The notes below the pieces were generated by a model. It was not told the origin of the DNA. It did not search any database and saw nothing but the letters and a program-made list of their open reading frames with translations. This document shows positions 1-7,645 of a DNA stretch of 64,000 nt, piece by piece (position 1 is the stretch's first letter; every line of letters begins with the position of its first letter). The stretch covers positions 851,096-915,095 of the forward strand of contig NZ_WUTW01000001.1 in the NCBI RefSeq assembly GCF_009831215.1, read 5' to 3'. A program made the position numbers and the translations under genes. Source of the stretch: Actinomadura rayongensis. Its GTDB lineage: Bacteria > Actinomycetota > Actinomycetes > Streptosporangiales > Streptosporangiaceae.

Positions 1-216
1 CAGTGAGTTCCACGCGTTGAAGAGAGGTTCCTCCGCGTCCTTGACGCTCTGTGCCGCCGCGCGCCACTTGTCGGCCACCCGGAGTATCGCTTCCGGGTCG
101 CCCTTCATCCTCTTCGCGGCATCAAGCGCCTTTTTGGCGCCCAGGACCTCCACCGTGCTGATGCCGATGTCGACGATCGTGCCGGCCTTGCTCGGCCACT
201 TCTTGGAGGCGGTCAT
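1..216 (-). CDS. WXG100-like small helical protein, C-terminus beyond window edge
   Basis: An ATG at 214-216 opens 72 codons that run off the left edge without a stop. The visible part is basic at the N-terminus (MTASKKWPSKAG) and then amphipathic helical. It carries a W-x-x-A pattern (DKWRAAAQSVKDAEEP) and ends at the edge in FNAWNSL, where a small residue normally follows W. This resembles WXG100/ESX-type proteins, but W-x-G itself is not visible. It follows two YbaB-like genes on the same strand with a 33-bp gap, a pairing common in actinobacterial type VII substrate operons. The assignment is inferred from pattern only, and the rest of the gene is needed. Confidence 0.5.
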   Translation of the reverse strand, partial: MTASKKWPSKAGTIVDIGISTVEVLGAKKALDAAKRMKGDPEAILRVADKWRAAAQSVKDAEEPLFNAWNSL

Positions 217-249
217 GCGGTGCCGGCCGGGACGCGGTGCGGTCAATGC

Positions 250-609
250 TCAACCCCTGTTCAGGCGCTTGCGTTCGCTCGCCGCCGCCTCGGTCATCTC
301 CCGTTCGGCCGCGGCGAGGGCGGCCAGGATCCGTTCGCCGAGGCGGGGGACGTCGGAGGTCGCAGCCGTGACATGGTCCAGGTCGATGGTGAGCGCGCCG
401 TCGCCCGTCACGGTGACCGACCCCAGCCCCGGCGCGATCTCGGCGGTGAAGGAGCGGCTCCGGAATTCTTCGTTGAACCGCTCGTGCGCGGCCAGGAGGT
501 CGTCGCTCGCGGCCACGAGATGTTCCGTGCGCCGCATCGCGGAGACCAGTTCGGCGCGCAGGGCGTCGTTGCGCTTTCGCCAGTGGTCCGCATCGGTGGG
601 GGCGGTCAC
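250..609 (-). CDS. YbaB/EbfC-like nucleoid-associated family protein
   Basis: The 119-aa protein has a helical N-terminus (residues about 8-50), a small beta-rich core (EIAPGLGSVTVTGDGALTID) and a C-terminal helix of Ala, Glu and Arg. This is the helix-strand-helix layout of actinobacterial YbaB/EbfC-like proteins, which bind DNA or chaperone WXG proteins in some operons. Its ATG overlaps the TGA of the upstream gene by four bases (606-609), so the two are probably translationally coupled. A WXG-like gene follows 33 bp downstream. There are no catalytic motifs. Family membership is a fold-level judgement. Confidence 0.55.
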   Translation of the reverse strand: MTAPTDADHWRKRNDALRAELVSAMRRTEHLVAASDDLLAAHERFNEEFRSRSFTAEIAPGLGSVTVTGDGALTIDLDHVTAATSDVPRLGERILAALAAAEREMTEAAASERKRLNRG

Positions 610-1060
610 GGCTCGCTCTTTCCGGTCGGGCGGGCCGGGGCGTCCGCCTCGATCGCTTCGCGGCGGAGGTCGGCTTCATGCCGCGCGGTGGTGATCAGTT
701 CGGCGATGCGGAGGCCCAGCCCGCCCGCCTCGGGTCCGCGAAGCGCGTCGCGTCCCACCTGGAGGGAAACCGGTTCGCCCCGGCCGGTCACCACGACGCG
801 CAGGTTCCCCGCGAGCGCGTCGACCGTGATCCGCTCGGCGGCGAGCCGCTCCTCGATCCCTGCGGAACGGACGTCGGGCGGCCGGGTGATGCCGTCTCTG
901 GTTCAGACTCTGGACGTGGCGTGGGGAAATGGGGTTTTTGCGGGCGTGTATCCCGTTTCGCTGCGGCGGAAAGTCGTTGCCGGATCTCTTCCGGAGTCGT
1001 CGGCGCATGGGCGACACCGCTGTTGAGCAGCCGTTTGAGAGGTTCCGGGTTCGCGTCCAC
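606..1060 (-). pseudogene. YbaB-like gene apparently split by a frameshift
   Basis: A GTG at 1060 opens a credible N-terminus (MDANPEPLKRLLNSGVAHAP) that turns into low-complexity Ser/Arg sequence after about residue 65 and stops at 788. The adjacent frame, open from an upstream stop near 904 down to 606, reads RSAGIEERLAAERITVDALA followed by beta strands and a helix, a good YbaB-like core. The only in-frame start in that second frame is a GTG at 794, inside the core. One single-base indel between about 840 and 900 would join the two into one protein of roughly 150 residues. It may be a true pseudogene or an assembly error. Confidence 0.5.
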
Positions 1061-1130
1061 AGGCTGCTCACCGCCTCCGGAGTGCTGCAGAAGTGCACTC
1101 TCCGACGTCAGGTCAAGAACATCTTTTCAA

Positions 1131-2012
1131 TTAGCGGAGGCGGCGTTCGGCGGTGTTCCAGAAGGTGGTCAGGGCGGCGGCGGTGGTCTCGGGGGCGTCG
1201 ACGGCGGGGGAGTGGGCGGCGCTCGGGATCACGACGCGGGTCGCGTCGAGCTGTTCGGCCATCTCGGCCTGGGTGCGCGGGTGCCAGACGTCGTCGTCCT
1301 CGCCGTACAGGACGAGGACGCCGAAACCGTCGTCGCGGGAGCGCTTGGCCAGCTCCTCCACGCGGTCGGGGGCGGTGATCAGGCCGTCGGCCATCGCTCG
1401 CAGGCCGGTCGGGCAGTTTGAGAGGGTCCGCTTGCGCAGGAAGGCGATGATGTCGGCCGGGACGCCGCGCTCCACCGCCTCGGGTTCGATCGCCAGCGTC
1501 CAGATCTGCTCCATGCCGAGTTCGGGGATCGCGTCCCGCAGCGCCGCCGCGCGGCGGGCGGACGGGCCGACGAGCCCCGCGGGGCCCGAGCTCATCAGCG
1601 TCAGCGACGCGGGCAGGACGGCGTCCGCGAGGACCGCCTCCCGCACGATCAGCCCGCCGAACGAGTGCCCGACGAGGTGGACGGGTTCGGGGCCGAGCGT
1701 CTCGGCGATCGCGGCGACGTCCGCGCCCAGCTCCGGCCGCGCGTACACCGACGGGTCGTCGGGCGATCCGGGGCTCTCGTGCTGGCCGCGCTGGTCGATC
1801 GCGAGGACGCGCCGGCCGGACGCCGCGAGCGTCTGCAGGACGGCGATGAAGTCCTCTTTGCTGCCGGTGAACCCGGGCACGAGCAGGGCCGGGCCGCGTT
1901 CGACGACGCCCGACCCCGGCAGGGCCTCCAGCGCGGCGAACGTGCCGCGCGAGGTCTGGACGGACGTCCGGCGGACGCCGGGGGGCAGGGTCAGGAACGG
2001 GGGCGTGCTCAC
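1131..2012 (-). CDS. alpha/beta hydrolase
   Basis: A 293-aa alpha/beta-hydrolase-fold enzyme, probably an esterase or lipase-like serine hydrolase. The nucleophile elbow is GHSFGG, the oxyanion region is LLVPGFTGSKED, a late acid region reads GEDDDVWHP, and the catalytic His lies in SAAHSP. I prefer the GTG at 2012 over the more upstream frame opening at 2048, because residues before VSTPPFLTLP look unstructured. In M. tuberculosis a lipase-like hydrolase (lipV) lies in the same syntenic neighbourhood, but orthology cannot be shown here. The substrate is unknown. Confidence 0.85.
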   Translation of the reverse strand: MSTPPFLTLPPGVRRTSVQTSRGTFAALEALPGSGVVERGPALLVPGFTGSKEDFIAVLQTLAASGRRVLAIDQRGQHESPGSPDDPSVYARPELGADVAAIAETLGPEPVHLVGHSFGGLIVREAVLADAVLPASLTLMSSGPAGLVGPSARRAAALRDAIPELGMEQIWTLAIEPEAVERGVPADIIAFLRKRTLSNCPTGLRAMADGLITAPDRVEELAKRSRDDGFGVLVLYGEDDDVWHPRTQAEMAEQLDATRVVIPSAAHSPAVDAPETTAAALTTFWNTAERRLR

Positions 2013-2081
2013 AGAGCGCCACCATACTAAACGCGGCGGCGAGAACACCGGTCACAAGGCTTCGGTGGTAACGTCCGGTCC

Positions 2082-2756
2082 GTGGGGCCGCTACCGGAGA
2101 TCTCCGCGCACCGCCGGGACAGCGCCGGCGTGACCGGGCTGCACGAGGCCGTCGCGTCCGGCGCCGAGTACGTCGAGATCGACGTCCGCCGGGCGGGGGA
2201 CGGGAGCCTCGTCGTCCACCACGATCCCGAGGTGGGCGGGCTGCCGCTGCGGCGGCTGAGCCGGGCGCGCATCGAGGAGATCACGGCCCGTCCGGTGCCC
2301 GCCGTCGGCGCCGCGATGGAGATCATCGCGCGGGGTGCGCGCGGCCATCTCGACCTCAAGGAGCCGGGCGTCGAGCACGAGACGGTCGGGCTCGCGATGG
2401 AGATCTTCGGCCCGGGACGGTTCGTCGTCACGACCCGGGACGCGGACGTCCTGCGGTGCGTGAAGAAGGAGTTCCCGGACGCGTCCACGGCGCTGTCGGT
2501 GGGCCGCGGGATGCTGGAGCGGGGCGCGGCGGGCGATCTGGCGCCGCTGCGGGCGATCCGCGCGTCCGGCGCCGACATGGTGGCGCTGAACCACCGCCTC
2601 GCGCGCGTCGGCGTGCTGCGCCAGTGCGCGCGGGCGGGCTATCCGGTGATGCTGTGGACGGTCAACGCCGAGCGCCTGATCCGGCGCTTCCTGCGCGATC
2701 CCCGGGTGGCGGTCCTCGTCACGGACCGCCCGAGGACCGCGCTGGCGCTGCGCTGA
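2082..2756 (+). CDS. glycerophosphodiester phosphodiesterase family protein
   Basis: A 224-aa GDPD-fold protein that would hydrolyse glycerophosphodiesters to glycerol-3-phosphate and an alcohol. The His motif is HRRDSAG near the N-terminus (a variant of the usual HRG), followed by EIDVRRAGDGSLVVHHDP containing the metal-binding Glu/Asp and second His, and later HLDLKEPG with the conserved Lys. The C-terminus has the typical VMLWTVNAERL segment. There is no signal peptide, so it is cytosolic. It starts at a GTG divergent from the hydrolase gene. Length matches the short cytosolic UgpQ-like class. Confidence 0.85.
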   Translation: MGPLPEISAHRRDSAGVTGLHEAVASGAEYVEIDVRRAGDGSLVVHHDPEVGGLPLRRLSRARIEEITARPVPAVGAAMEIIARGARGHLDLKEPGVEHETVGLAMEIFGPGRFVVTTRDADVLRCVKKEFPDASTALSVGRGMLERGAAGDLAPLRAIRASGADMVALNHRLARVGVLRQCARAGYPVMLWTVNAERLIRRFLRDPRVAVLVTDRPRTALALR

Positions 2757-2761
2757 GCCGT

Positions 2762-2781
2762 GCCCCGCACGACGGCGGGGC
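2762..2781. terminator. short GC-rich hairpin between convergent genes
   Basis: GCCCCGC and GCGGGGC form a 7-bp stem around a 6-nt loop between the GDPD stop and the end of rhlE. There is no T-tract. It could serve both strands. Confidence 0.4.
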
Positions 2782-2787
2782 CGGGGC

Positions 2788-4512
2788 TCACGAGTTGTAC
2801 GGGTCGTGGTCGGCGGACTTGCCGGCGCGGGTGCGGCGGCGCGTCCGGGTGCGGGTGCGCTCGGTGACCACGGTGTCACCGGACGCCTCGGTCGGCTGCG
2901 CGGCCTGCGGCGCGGCCTTGGCGGCCGGTGCGGCGGGCTGCGCGGGCTCGGCGGCCTGCGCGACGGCCTTGTCGACGGCCTTGTCGGCGGGCTGGTCGGC
3001 GGCGGGCTTGGCGGCCCGGGTCCGCTTGCGGGCGGGCCGGGCGCGCTTGGGCGCCTCCGCCGGAGCGGCGGCCGGGGCGGCGGCCTCGGCGGGCGCGGCC
3101 GTGTCGGTCGCACCACCGGTCGCCGTTTCCGTCGCCGTGTCGGCCGCGCCCTCGGCGACGGGCTGGCCCGCGCGCGTCCGGGTGCGGCTCCGCTTGCGCC
3201 GCGGCTTGGCCGGACGCTCGGGCTCGCGCTCGCGCTCCCGCTCCCGCGGGGCCTGGCTGCGGTTGCGCCCGGTCTCGCCGATGTCCTCCAGCTCCTCGGC
3301 GTCCAGCCCGGCGCGCTCGCCGCGCTGCTCCTTCGGGAGCGTTCCGGTCGTACCGGACGGAATGCCGAGCGTCGCGTAGAAGTGCTCGGACGTGGAGTAG
3401 GTCTCCTCGGGCGTCGCGAACGGCAGCCCGAGCGTCCCGTTGATCAGCTTCCACCGCGGCAGGTCGGACCAGTCGACCAGCGTGACCGCCACGCCCTCCT
3501 TGCCCGCGCGGCCGGTGCGGCCGATGCGGTGGACGTAGGTGTCGGCGCTGTCGGGGCACTCGTAGTTGACGACGTGCGTGACGTCGTCCACGTCGAGCCC
3601 GCGGGCGGCGACGTCCGTCGCGACCAGCACGTCGATCTTGCCGTTGCGGAACGCGCGCAGCGCCCGCTCGCGCTGGCTCTGCCCGAGGTCGCCGTGGACG
3701 GCCGCCGCGTCGAACCCGCGCTGGGCGAGGTCGCCGGCGACCCGGTCGCACGCGCGCTTGGTCTGGCAGAAGACCATGGTGAGACCACGGCCGTCCGCCT
3801 GGAGGATGCGCGCGAGCATCTCGGGCTTGTCCATCTGGTGGGCCTGCCACACGTGCTGCACGACCTGCGGCGTCGCGTCGGACTCGCTGTGCGACTCGGC
3901 GCGGACGTTCGTCGGACGGGTCAGGTACCGCCGCGACAGCGACACGATCTCGCCCGGCATCGTCGCCGAGAACAGCATCGTCTGCCGCTGGGCGGGGATG
4001 CGGTCGATGATCCGCTCGATGTCGGGCAGGAACCCGAGGTCGAGCATGCGGTCGGCCTCGTCCAGGACGAGGACGCCGATCTCCGACAGGTCCAGGTGCT
4101 TCTGCTTGACGAGGTCGAGCAGGCGGCCGGGAGTGCCGACGACGACGTCGACGCCCGCGCGCAGCGCCTCGACCTGCGGCTCGTAGGCGCGTCCGCCGTA
4201 GACGGCGAGGACGCGGGTGCCGATCTTGCCGCCGGCGACGACGAGGTCGTCGGTGACCTGGCTGGCCAGCTCGCGGGTCGGGGCGACGACGAGGGCCTGG
4301 GGCCGCTTGCCGCCGTGGGTGATCCGCTGGAGCAGGGCCACGCCGAAGGCGAGGGTCTTGCCGGTGCCGGTGCGGGCCTGTCCGATGATGTCGTGCCCGC
4401 CGAGGGCGATCGGCAGCGCCAGCTCCTGGATCGGGAACGCGTTGACGATGCCCTCGATCTCCAGGGCGTCTGCTATCTCGGGTCGGACCCCGAGTTCACG
4501 AAAGGTAGTCAG
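2788..4512 (-). CDS. rhlE: DEAD-box ATP-dependent RNA helicase with basic C-terminal tail
   Basis: A 574-aa RNA helicase acting in RNA remodelling or ribosome assembly. Visible motifs are the Q motif FPIQ (26-29), Walker A ARTGTGKT (46-53), PTRELA (78-83), DEAD (151-154), SAT (182-184), and ARGLD plus HRIGRTGR (about 310-338). The last about 130 residues are Lys/Arg/Ala/Pro-rich and likely bind RNA. The start is taken as CTG at 4512: it gives MTTFRELGVRPEIADALE, the conserved N-terminus of this family, with GGAGG nine bases upstream. No ATG or GTG is available near it. A DUF3107 gene and TetR gene follow the same order in mycobacteria. Confidence 0.92.
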   Translation of the reverse strand: MTTFRELGVRPEIADALEIEGIVNAFPIQELALPIALGGHDIIGQARTGTGKTLAFGVALLQRITHGGKRPQALVVAPTRELASQVTDDLVVAGGKIGTRVLAVYGGRAYEPQVEALRAGVDVVVGTPGRLLDLVKQKHLDLSEIGVLVLDEADRMLDLGFLPDIERIIDRIPAQRQTMLFSATMPGEIVSLSRRYLTRPTNVRAESHSESDATPQVVQHVWQAHQMDKPEMLARILQADGRGLTMVFCQTKRACDRVAGDLAQRGFDAAAVHGDLGQSQRERALRAFRNGKIDVLVATDVAARGLDVDDVTHVVNYECPDSADTYVHRIGRTGRAGKEGVAVTLVDWSDLPRWKLINGTLGLPFATPEETYSTSEHFYATLGIPSGTTGTLPKEQRGERAGLDAEELEDIGETGRNRSQAPREREREREPERPAKPRRKRSRTRTRAGQPVAEGAADTATETATGGATDTAAPAEAAAPAAAPAEAPKRARPARKRTRAAKPAADQPADKAVDKAVAQAAEPAQPAAPAAKAAPQAAQPTEASGDTVVTERTRTRTRRRTRAGKSADHDPYNS

Positions 4513-4776
4513 GGCTTTCAGCCTCCATAGTGCGGGGTCCTCGCTCCGTGCGCGGCGCCGCGGTGGTACCCCGGCCGCGCCGGGGCGGCGGGCCGAAGGG
4601 GTCCGCCACGGGGGCGGACGGGTCGCGGCGCCGGTCGGGTTCCGGGCCGCCGTCCGCGTCCCGTGTCCGCGCGCTCATGCGGGAGGGACCAGCCGTCGAT
4701 CATTCCTTGGGCGACCGCAGTCAGGGGTTGAAAGCAGTCACTCGCTGTGGCTGCGTGCGGTCACACTCCGCGACGC

Positions 4777-4806
4777 AGTGTACCGACCTCGGTTTGAGTA
4801 CACCAA
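4777..4806 (-). promoter_or_regulatory. candidate rhlE promoter and long leader
   Basis: On the minus strand TTGGTG (4806-4801) and TACACT (4782-4777) are separated by 18 bp, a sigma-70-type promoter facing rhlE. It would give a leader of about 255 nt (4513 to about 4770). I see no convincing gene in that leader; a 60-codon frame at 4496-4678 overlaps the rhlE start and looks non-coding. Cold-shock-style control through the long leader is possible but not demonstrated. Confidence 0.4.
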
Positions 4807-4978
4807 TGGCCGATCACTGGTGCTAACGGTTCCCGCCTTCGCCGTATTCCATGCCCGGGCACCAGGCCCGATCTGACAAGCGATTTTACCGTTTCATCGA
4901 GGTTCTGGCCACTTTCGGCCACCCGATTTCGCGTCATGTCCGGGGACGGCCGTCGTGGGGCCCGTCCCGCGACATGGC

Positions 4979-5011
4979 GAGGCCCCCGTCGCGGGGGACG
5001 ACGGGGGCCTC
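4979..5011 (-). terminator. strong hairpin downstream of the GlsB gene
   Basis: A perfect 12-bp stem (GAGGCCCCCGTC / GACGGGGGCCTC) with a 9-nt loop lies 17 bp beyond the GlsB stop. It has no U-tract, as is common in actinobacteria. Confidence 0.65.
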
Positions 5012-5027
5012 GGGCCTGGCAGGGGGT

Positions 5028-5288
5028 CTAGTACGAACGGCCCCACCGGCCGCCGCGCGCGGACGTCATGCCCGCGACCCCGAGCGCCGCGATCACCACC
5101 GAGAACACGAACGCGATCACCGATCCGGCGCCGAGCGCGTGCGCGACCACGCCGCCGAGGACCGCGCCGACGATGCCGATGAGGATCGTCAGCAGGATGC
5201 CGATGGGGTTGCGGCCCGGCACGATCAGACGGGCCAGGGCACCGATGACGGCACCCACCAGAATGAACCAGAGAACCGTCAGGACCAT
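5028..5288 (-). CDS. GlsB/YeaQ/YmgE-family stress membrane protein
   Basis: An 86-aa membrane protein of the transglycosylase-associated (GlsB/YeaQ/YmgE) family. Three hydrophobic helices are visible: VLTVLWFILVGAVIGALARL, IGILLTILIGIVGAVLGGVV and VIAFVFSVVIAALGVAG, with the family's conserved R-x-x-x-P-G-x-x-P-x-G in the first loop (RLIVPGRNPIG). The C-terminus is short and basic. Family members are induced by envelope or osmotic stress, but the biochemical role is unknown. The ATG has AAGGGTGA about 8 nt upstream. Confidence 0.9.
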   Translation of the reverse strand: MVLTVLWFILVGAVIGALARLIVPGRNPIGILLTILIGIVGAVLGGVVAHALGAGSVIAFVFSVVIAALGVAGMTSARGGRWGRSY

Positions 5289-5385
5289 GAGTCGATCACC
5301 CTTCCGTTCCAGGTCGTGCCGTGGGGCGGCGCGACCGTTCGGTCAGGTGACGGTGTGCCCGCTCAGCGGAGTTCAAACGTCGCGA

Positions 5386-5616
5386 TCAGATGGAGCCGCC
5401 GAAACCGACGCGGCGGTCCTCGTCCTCGCCGAACTCCAGATAGCCCAGCCGCCGGGCGGGTACGACGACCTTTCCGCCCTTGCGGTCGGCCAGGACGAGA
5501 ACGCCGTTCTCCACCGCCAGCGCGTCGGCGAGGGCCCGTTCGACCTCCGCCGCGCTCTGCGCCGTGTCGACCACGAGTTCCCGCGCCACGTACTGGACGC
5601 CGATGCGCACCTGCAC
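5386..5616 (-). CDS. DUF3107 family protein
   Basis: A 76-aa protein of the actinobacterial DUF3107 family. The sequence opens VQVRIGVQYVARELVVDT, contains the central AEVERALADAL helix and the typical DRKGGKVVVPARRLGYLEFG segment. The start is a GTG at 5616 behind AGAGGGGGC. Function is unknown. It lies between TetR and rhlE as in mycobacteria (Rv3208A region), which supports the call. Confidence 0.85.
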   Translation of the reverse strand: MQVRIGVQYVARELVVDTAQSAAEVERALADALAVENGVLVLADRKGGKVVVPARRLGYLEFGEDEDRRVGFGGSI

Positions 5617-5720
5617 GGCCGCCCCCTCTCGCCTGTGCCGCCCCGGACGGGCGTCCCGGTCTCGATCGTGGCACGCGGAGCGGCCGGTTCGCGCCCCGGC
5701 CGCTTCGCCCGCAGTGAAAC

Positions 5721-6341
5721 CTAGGAGGTGCGCGGGAAGCCCGAGATGCCGCGCCAGGCGAGCCGCGCGATGATCGACTCGGCGGTCTCCTTGGGGATCG
5801 GACGGTGCTGGCCCAGCCAGTACCGCGCGCTGACCTCGGCCATCCCGACCAGGCCCATGCCGAGCAGGTGCGCCTCGTCCTCGGGGCAGCCGGTGTCCTC
5901 GACGATCACCTGGGCGATCATCTCGGCGCACTGCTGGTTGGCGCGGTCGACGCGGGCGCGGACCGGGGCGACGTTGCGCAGGTCCGACTCGAACACGAGC
6001 CGGTACGCCTCGCCCTCGCCCGCCACGAAGTCGTAGAACGCCTGCATGCTCGCCTGCACGCGCAGCTTGTTGTCGGTGGTGGACCCGAGCGCGTCGCGGA
6101 CGGTCTTCACCAGCGACTCGGCGTGCTCGTCCAGCAGCGCCAGGTACAGCTCCAGCTTGCCCGGGAAGTGCTGGTAGAGCACCGGCTTGCTGACCCCGGC
6201 CCGCTCGGCGATCTCGTCCATCGCCGCGGCGTGGTAGCCCTGGGCGACGAACACCTCCTGCGCCGCGCCGAGCAACTGCCTGCGACGTGCCAGCCGCGGC
6301 AGCCTCGTGCCACGGGGGCGGGCGTCCGGGGTAGCGGCCAC
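5721..6341 (-). CDS. TetR-family transcriptional regulator
   Basis: A 206-aa repressor-type protein. The N-terminal helix-turn-helix spans about residues 18-65: RRRQLLGAAQEVF, HAAAMDEIAERAGVSKPVLYQHFPGK, a textbook TetR recognition helix. The remaining two-thirds is an all-helical ligand and dimer domain (e.g. EDEAHLLGMGLVGMAEVSARYWL). It starts at a GTG and lies about 100 bp upstream of the DUF3107 gene. The ligand is unknown. By synteny it corresponds to the mycobacterial TetR Rv3208 position. Confidence 0.9.
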   Translation of the reverse strand: MAATPDARPRGTRLPRLARRRQLLGAAQEVFVAQGYHAAAMDEIAERAGVSKPVLYQHFPGKLELYLALLDEHAESLVKTVRDALGSTTDNKLRVQASMQAFYDFVAGEGEAYRLVFESDLRNVAPVRARVDRANQQCAEMIAQVIVEDTGCPEDEAHLLGMGLVGMAEVSARYWLGQHRPIPKETAESIIARLAWRGISGFPRTS

Positions 6342-6520
6342 CTCACACTCCGATCACCGGGTAGTGCGACGGGAGGGGCGCCCGTCGCGGAAACTGTGTC
6401 CTTATCCTACGCGTCAGTAACCTCATGGTCATCAAGCGACGCCCAGGTCATGGTGTCAGGGTGCGATCGCTCCCGGGGCTGAAACCGCAGGAGATGGCCG
6501 CAGAACGGGCGTGTCGCCGG

Positions 6521-6709
6521 TCAGCGGTAGTCGTCTTCGTCGTCGGGGATCTCGTGACCCTGTTCAGATACGTCCGCTTCGTTCGCTTCGTCCGGAACGT
6601 TCCCGGGCCAGACGGTGGGCTCCTCGTCCGGCCGGAGCGCGGCCCGCTGCTCGGCGGCGTCCGCCTCGGGCGTCTCGTCGTCCGGCCCGATCCCGCTGTT
6701 CTCGCTCAT
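6521..6709 (-). CDS. small acidic protein with two EAD-x-x-EQ motifs
   Basis: A 62-aa acidic, hydrophilic protein: roughly 21 Asp/Glu, no hydrophobic helix, ending DDEDDYR. It contains the same motif twice, PEADAAEQ (residues about 14-21) and NEADVSEQ (about 43-50), spaced 29 residues apart. Related small acidic proteins with EADxxEQ are widespread in actinobacteria, with no known function. It lies 30 bp downstream of the LigD polymerase gene on the same strand, so it may be co-transcribed with the repair genes. I recognise no domain. Confidence 0.6.
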   Translation of the reverse strand: MSENSGIGPDDETPEADAAEQRAALRPDEEPTVWPGNVPDEANEADVSEQGHEIPDDEDDYR

Positions 6710-6739
6710 CGGCTTCCCCTCTCGATGGGTTCCCCGTGC

Positions 6740-7645
6740 TCAGGGGAGCGCGGTGGTGTGCTCGTCCAGCAGCGGCGCCAGCAGGTCGCCGTCCTTCTCG
6801 ACGCGGGCCAGGACCTCGTCCGGCGTGAAGGCCAGGTCGGACGGGTCCGCGCACGCCTCCACCTCGGCCCACGTCACGGGCGTCGACACCGACGGGTGCG
6901 CCGCCGCCCGCAGCGAGTAGGGCGCGACCGTCGTCTTCGCCGGGTTGTTCTGGCTCCAGTCCACGAAGACCTTGCCGGTCCGCAGCTTCTTCTCCATTTT
7001 GCTGACGACCAGGTCCGGGTGCTCGCCCTCCAGGCGCTGGGCGGCGCGTTTGGCGTACTCGGACGTCCGGCCGGTCTCCTTGACGGGCACGTAGAGGTGC
7101 ATTCCCTTCTTGCCGCTCGTCTTGGCCAGCGGTTCCAGGCCGTCCGCGGCGAGCAGGTCGCGCAGCAGCAGCGCCACGCGGCAGGCGTCGACCAGGCCGG
7201 CGGGCGGGCCGGGGTCCAGGTCGAACACCATGAGGTCGGGGTCGCGGCGGGCGCCGCGCGGGCCGACGCGCCACTGCGGAATGTGCAGTTCCAGGGCCGC
7301 GAGGTTGGCGCACCAGACCAGCGTCGGGAGGTCGTCCACGACGACGTAGTCGACCGATTCCCGGCCGCGCGAGCTGCCCGGCGTCGCGATCGTCACCGTC
7401 CGCACCCAGTCGGGCGTGTGGGACGGCGCGTTCTTCTCGAAGAACCTCTGGCCGTCCACGCCGTCGGGGTAGCGGATCCGCGTCGCCGCGCGCGCCCGGA
7501 CGTGCGGCAGCAGCACCGGCGCCGCCCGGACGTAATAGTCGATCACCTCGCCCTTGGTGAAATCGGGGAACAGCGGCTTGTCCAGGTTGGAGAGCGTGAG
7601 ATCCCGTCCCTCGACGGTCACGCCCGTCCGGTCACGACTGCTCAT
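6740..7645 (-). CDS. ligD: LigD-type polymerase/primase domain protein (NHEJ)
   Basis: A 301-aa stand-alone polymerase domain of LigD (archaeo-eukaryotic primase fold), which fills or adds nucleotides, often ribonucleotides, at broken ends. Motifs visible: LSNLDKPLFPDFTKGEVIDYY at the N-terminus (phosphate-binding region), LMVFDLDPG with the catalytic Asp pair, KTSGKKGMHLYVPV, and VFVDWSQNNPAKTTVAPYSLR. No phosphoesterase or ligase domain is fused. Its start overlaps the 3' end of the ligase gene by 14 bp, so the two form an operon. The symbol refers to the family. Confidence 0.92.
   Translation of the reverse strand: MSSRDRTGVTVEGRDLTLSNLDKPLFPDFTKGEVIDYYVRAAPVLLPHVRARAATRIRYPDGVDGQRFFEKNAPSHTPDWVRTVTIATPGSSRGRESVDYVVVDDLPTLVWCANLAALELHIPQWRVGPRGARRDPDLMVFDLDPGPPAGLVDACRVALLLRDLLAADGLEPLAKTSGKKGMHLYVPVKETGRTSEYAKRAAQRLEGEHPDLVVSKMEKKLRTGKVFVDWSQNNPAKTTVAPYSLRAAAHPSVSTPVTWAEVEACADPSDLAFTPDEVLARVEKDGDLLAPLLDEHTTALP

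Noticed and set aside
1..1060. Type VII (ESX) secretion locus at the left edge
   Set aside because: Only small WXG/YbaB-like proteins are visible; no EccC ATPase or other core gene is in the window, and the mycosins are 15 kb away.
4496..4678. 60-codon minus-strand frame overlapping the rhlE start
   Set aside because: It overlaps the helicase start out of frame, is Pro/Arg/Asp-rich and lies in the predicted leader; no ribosome site supports it.
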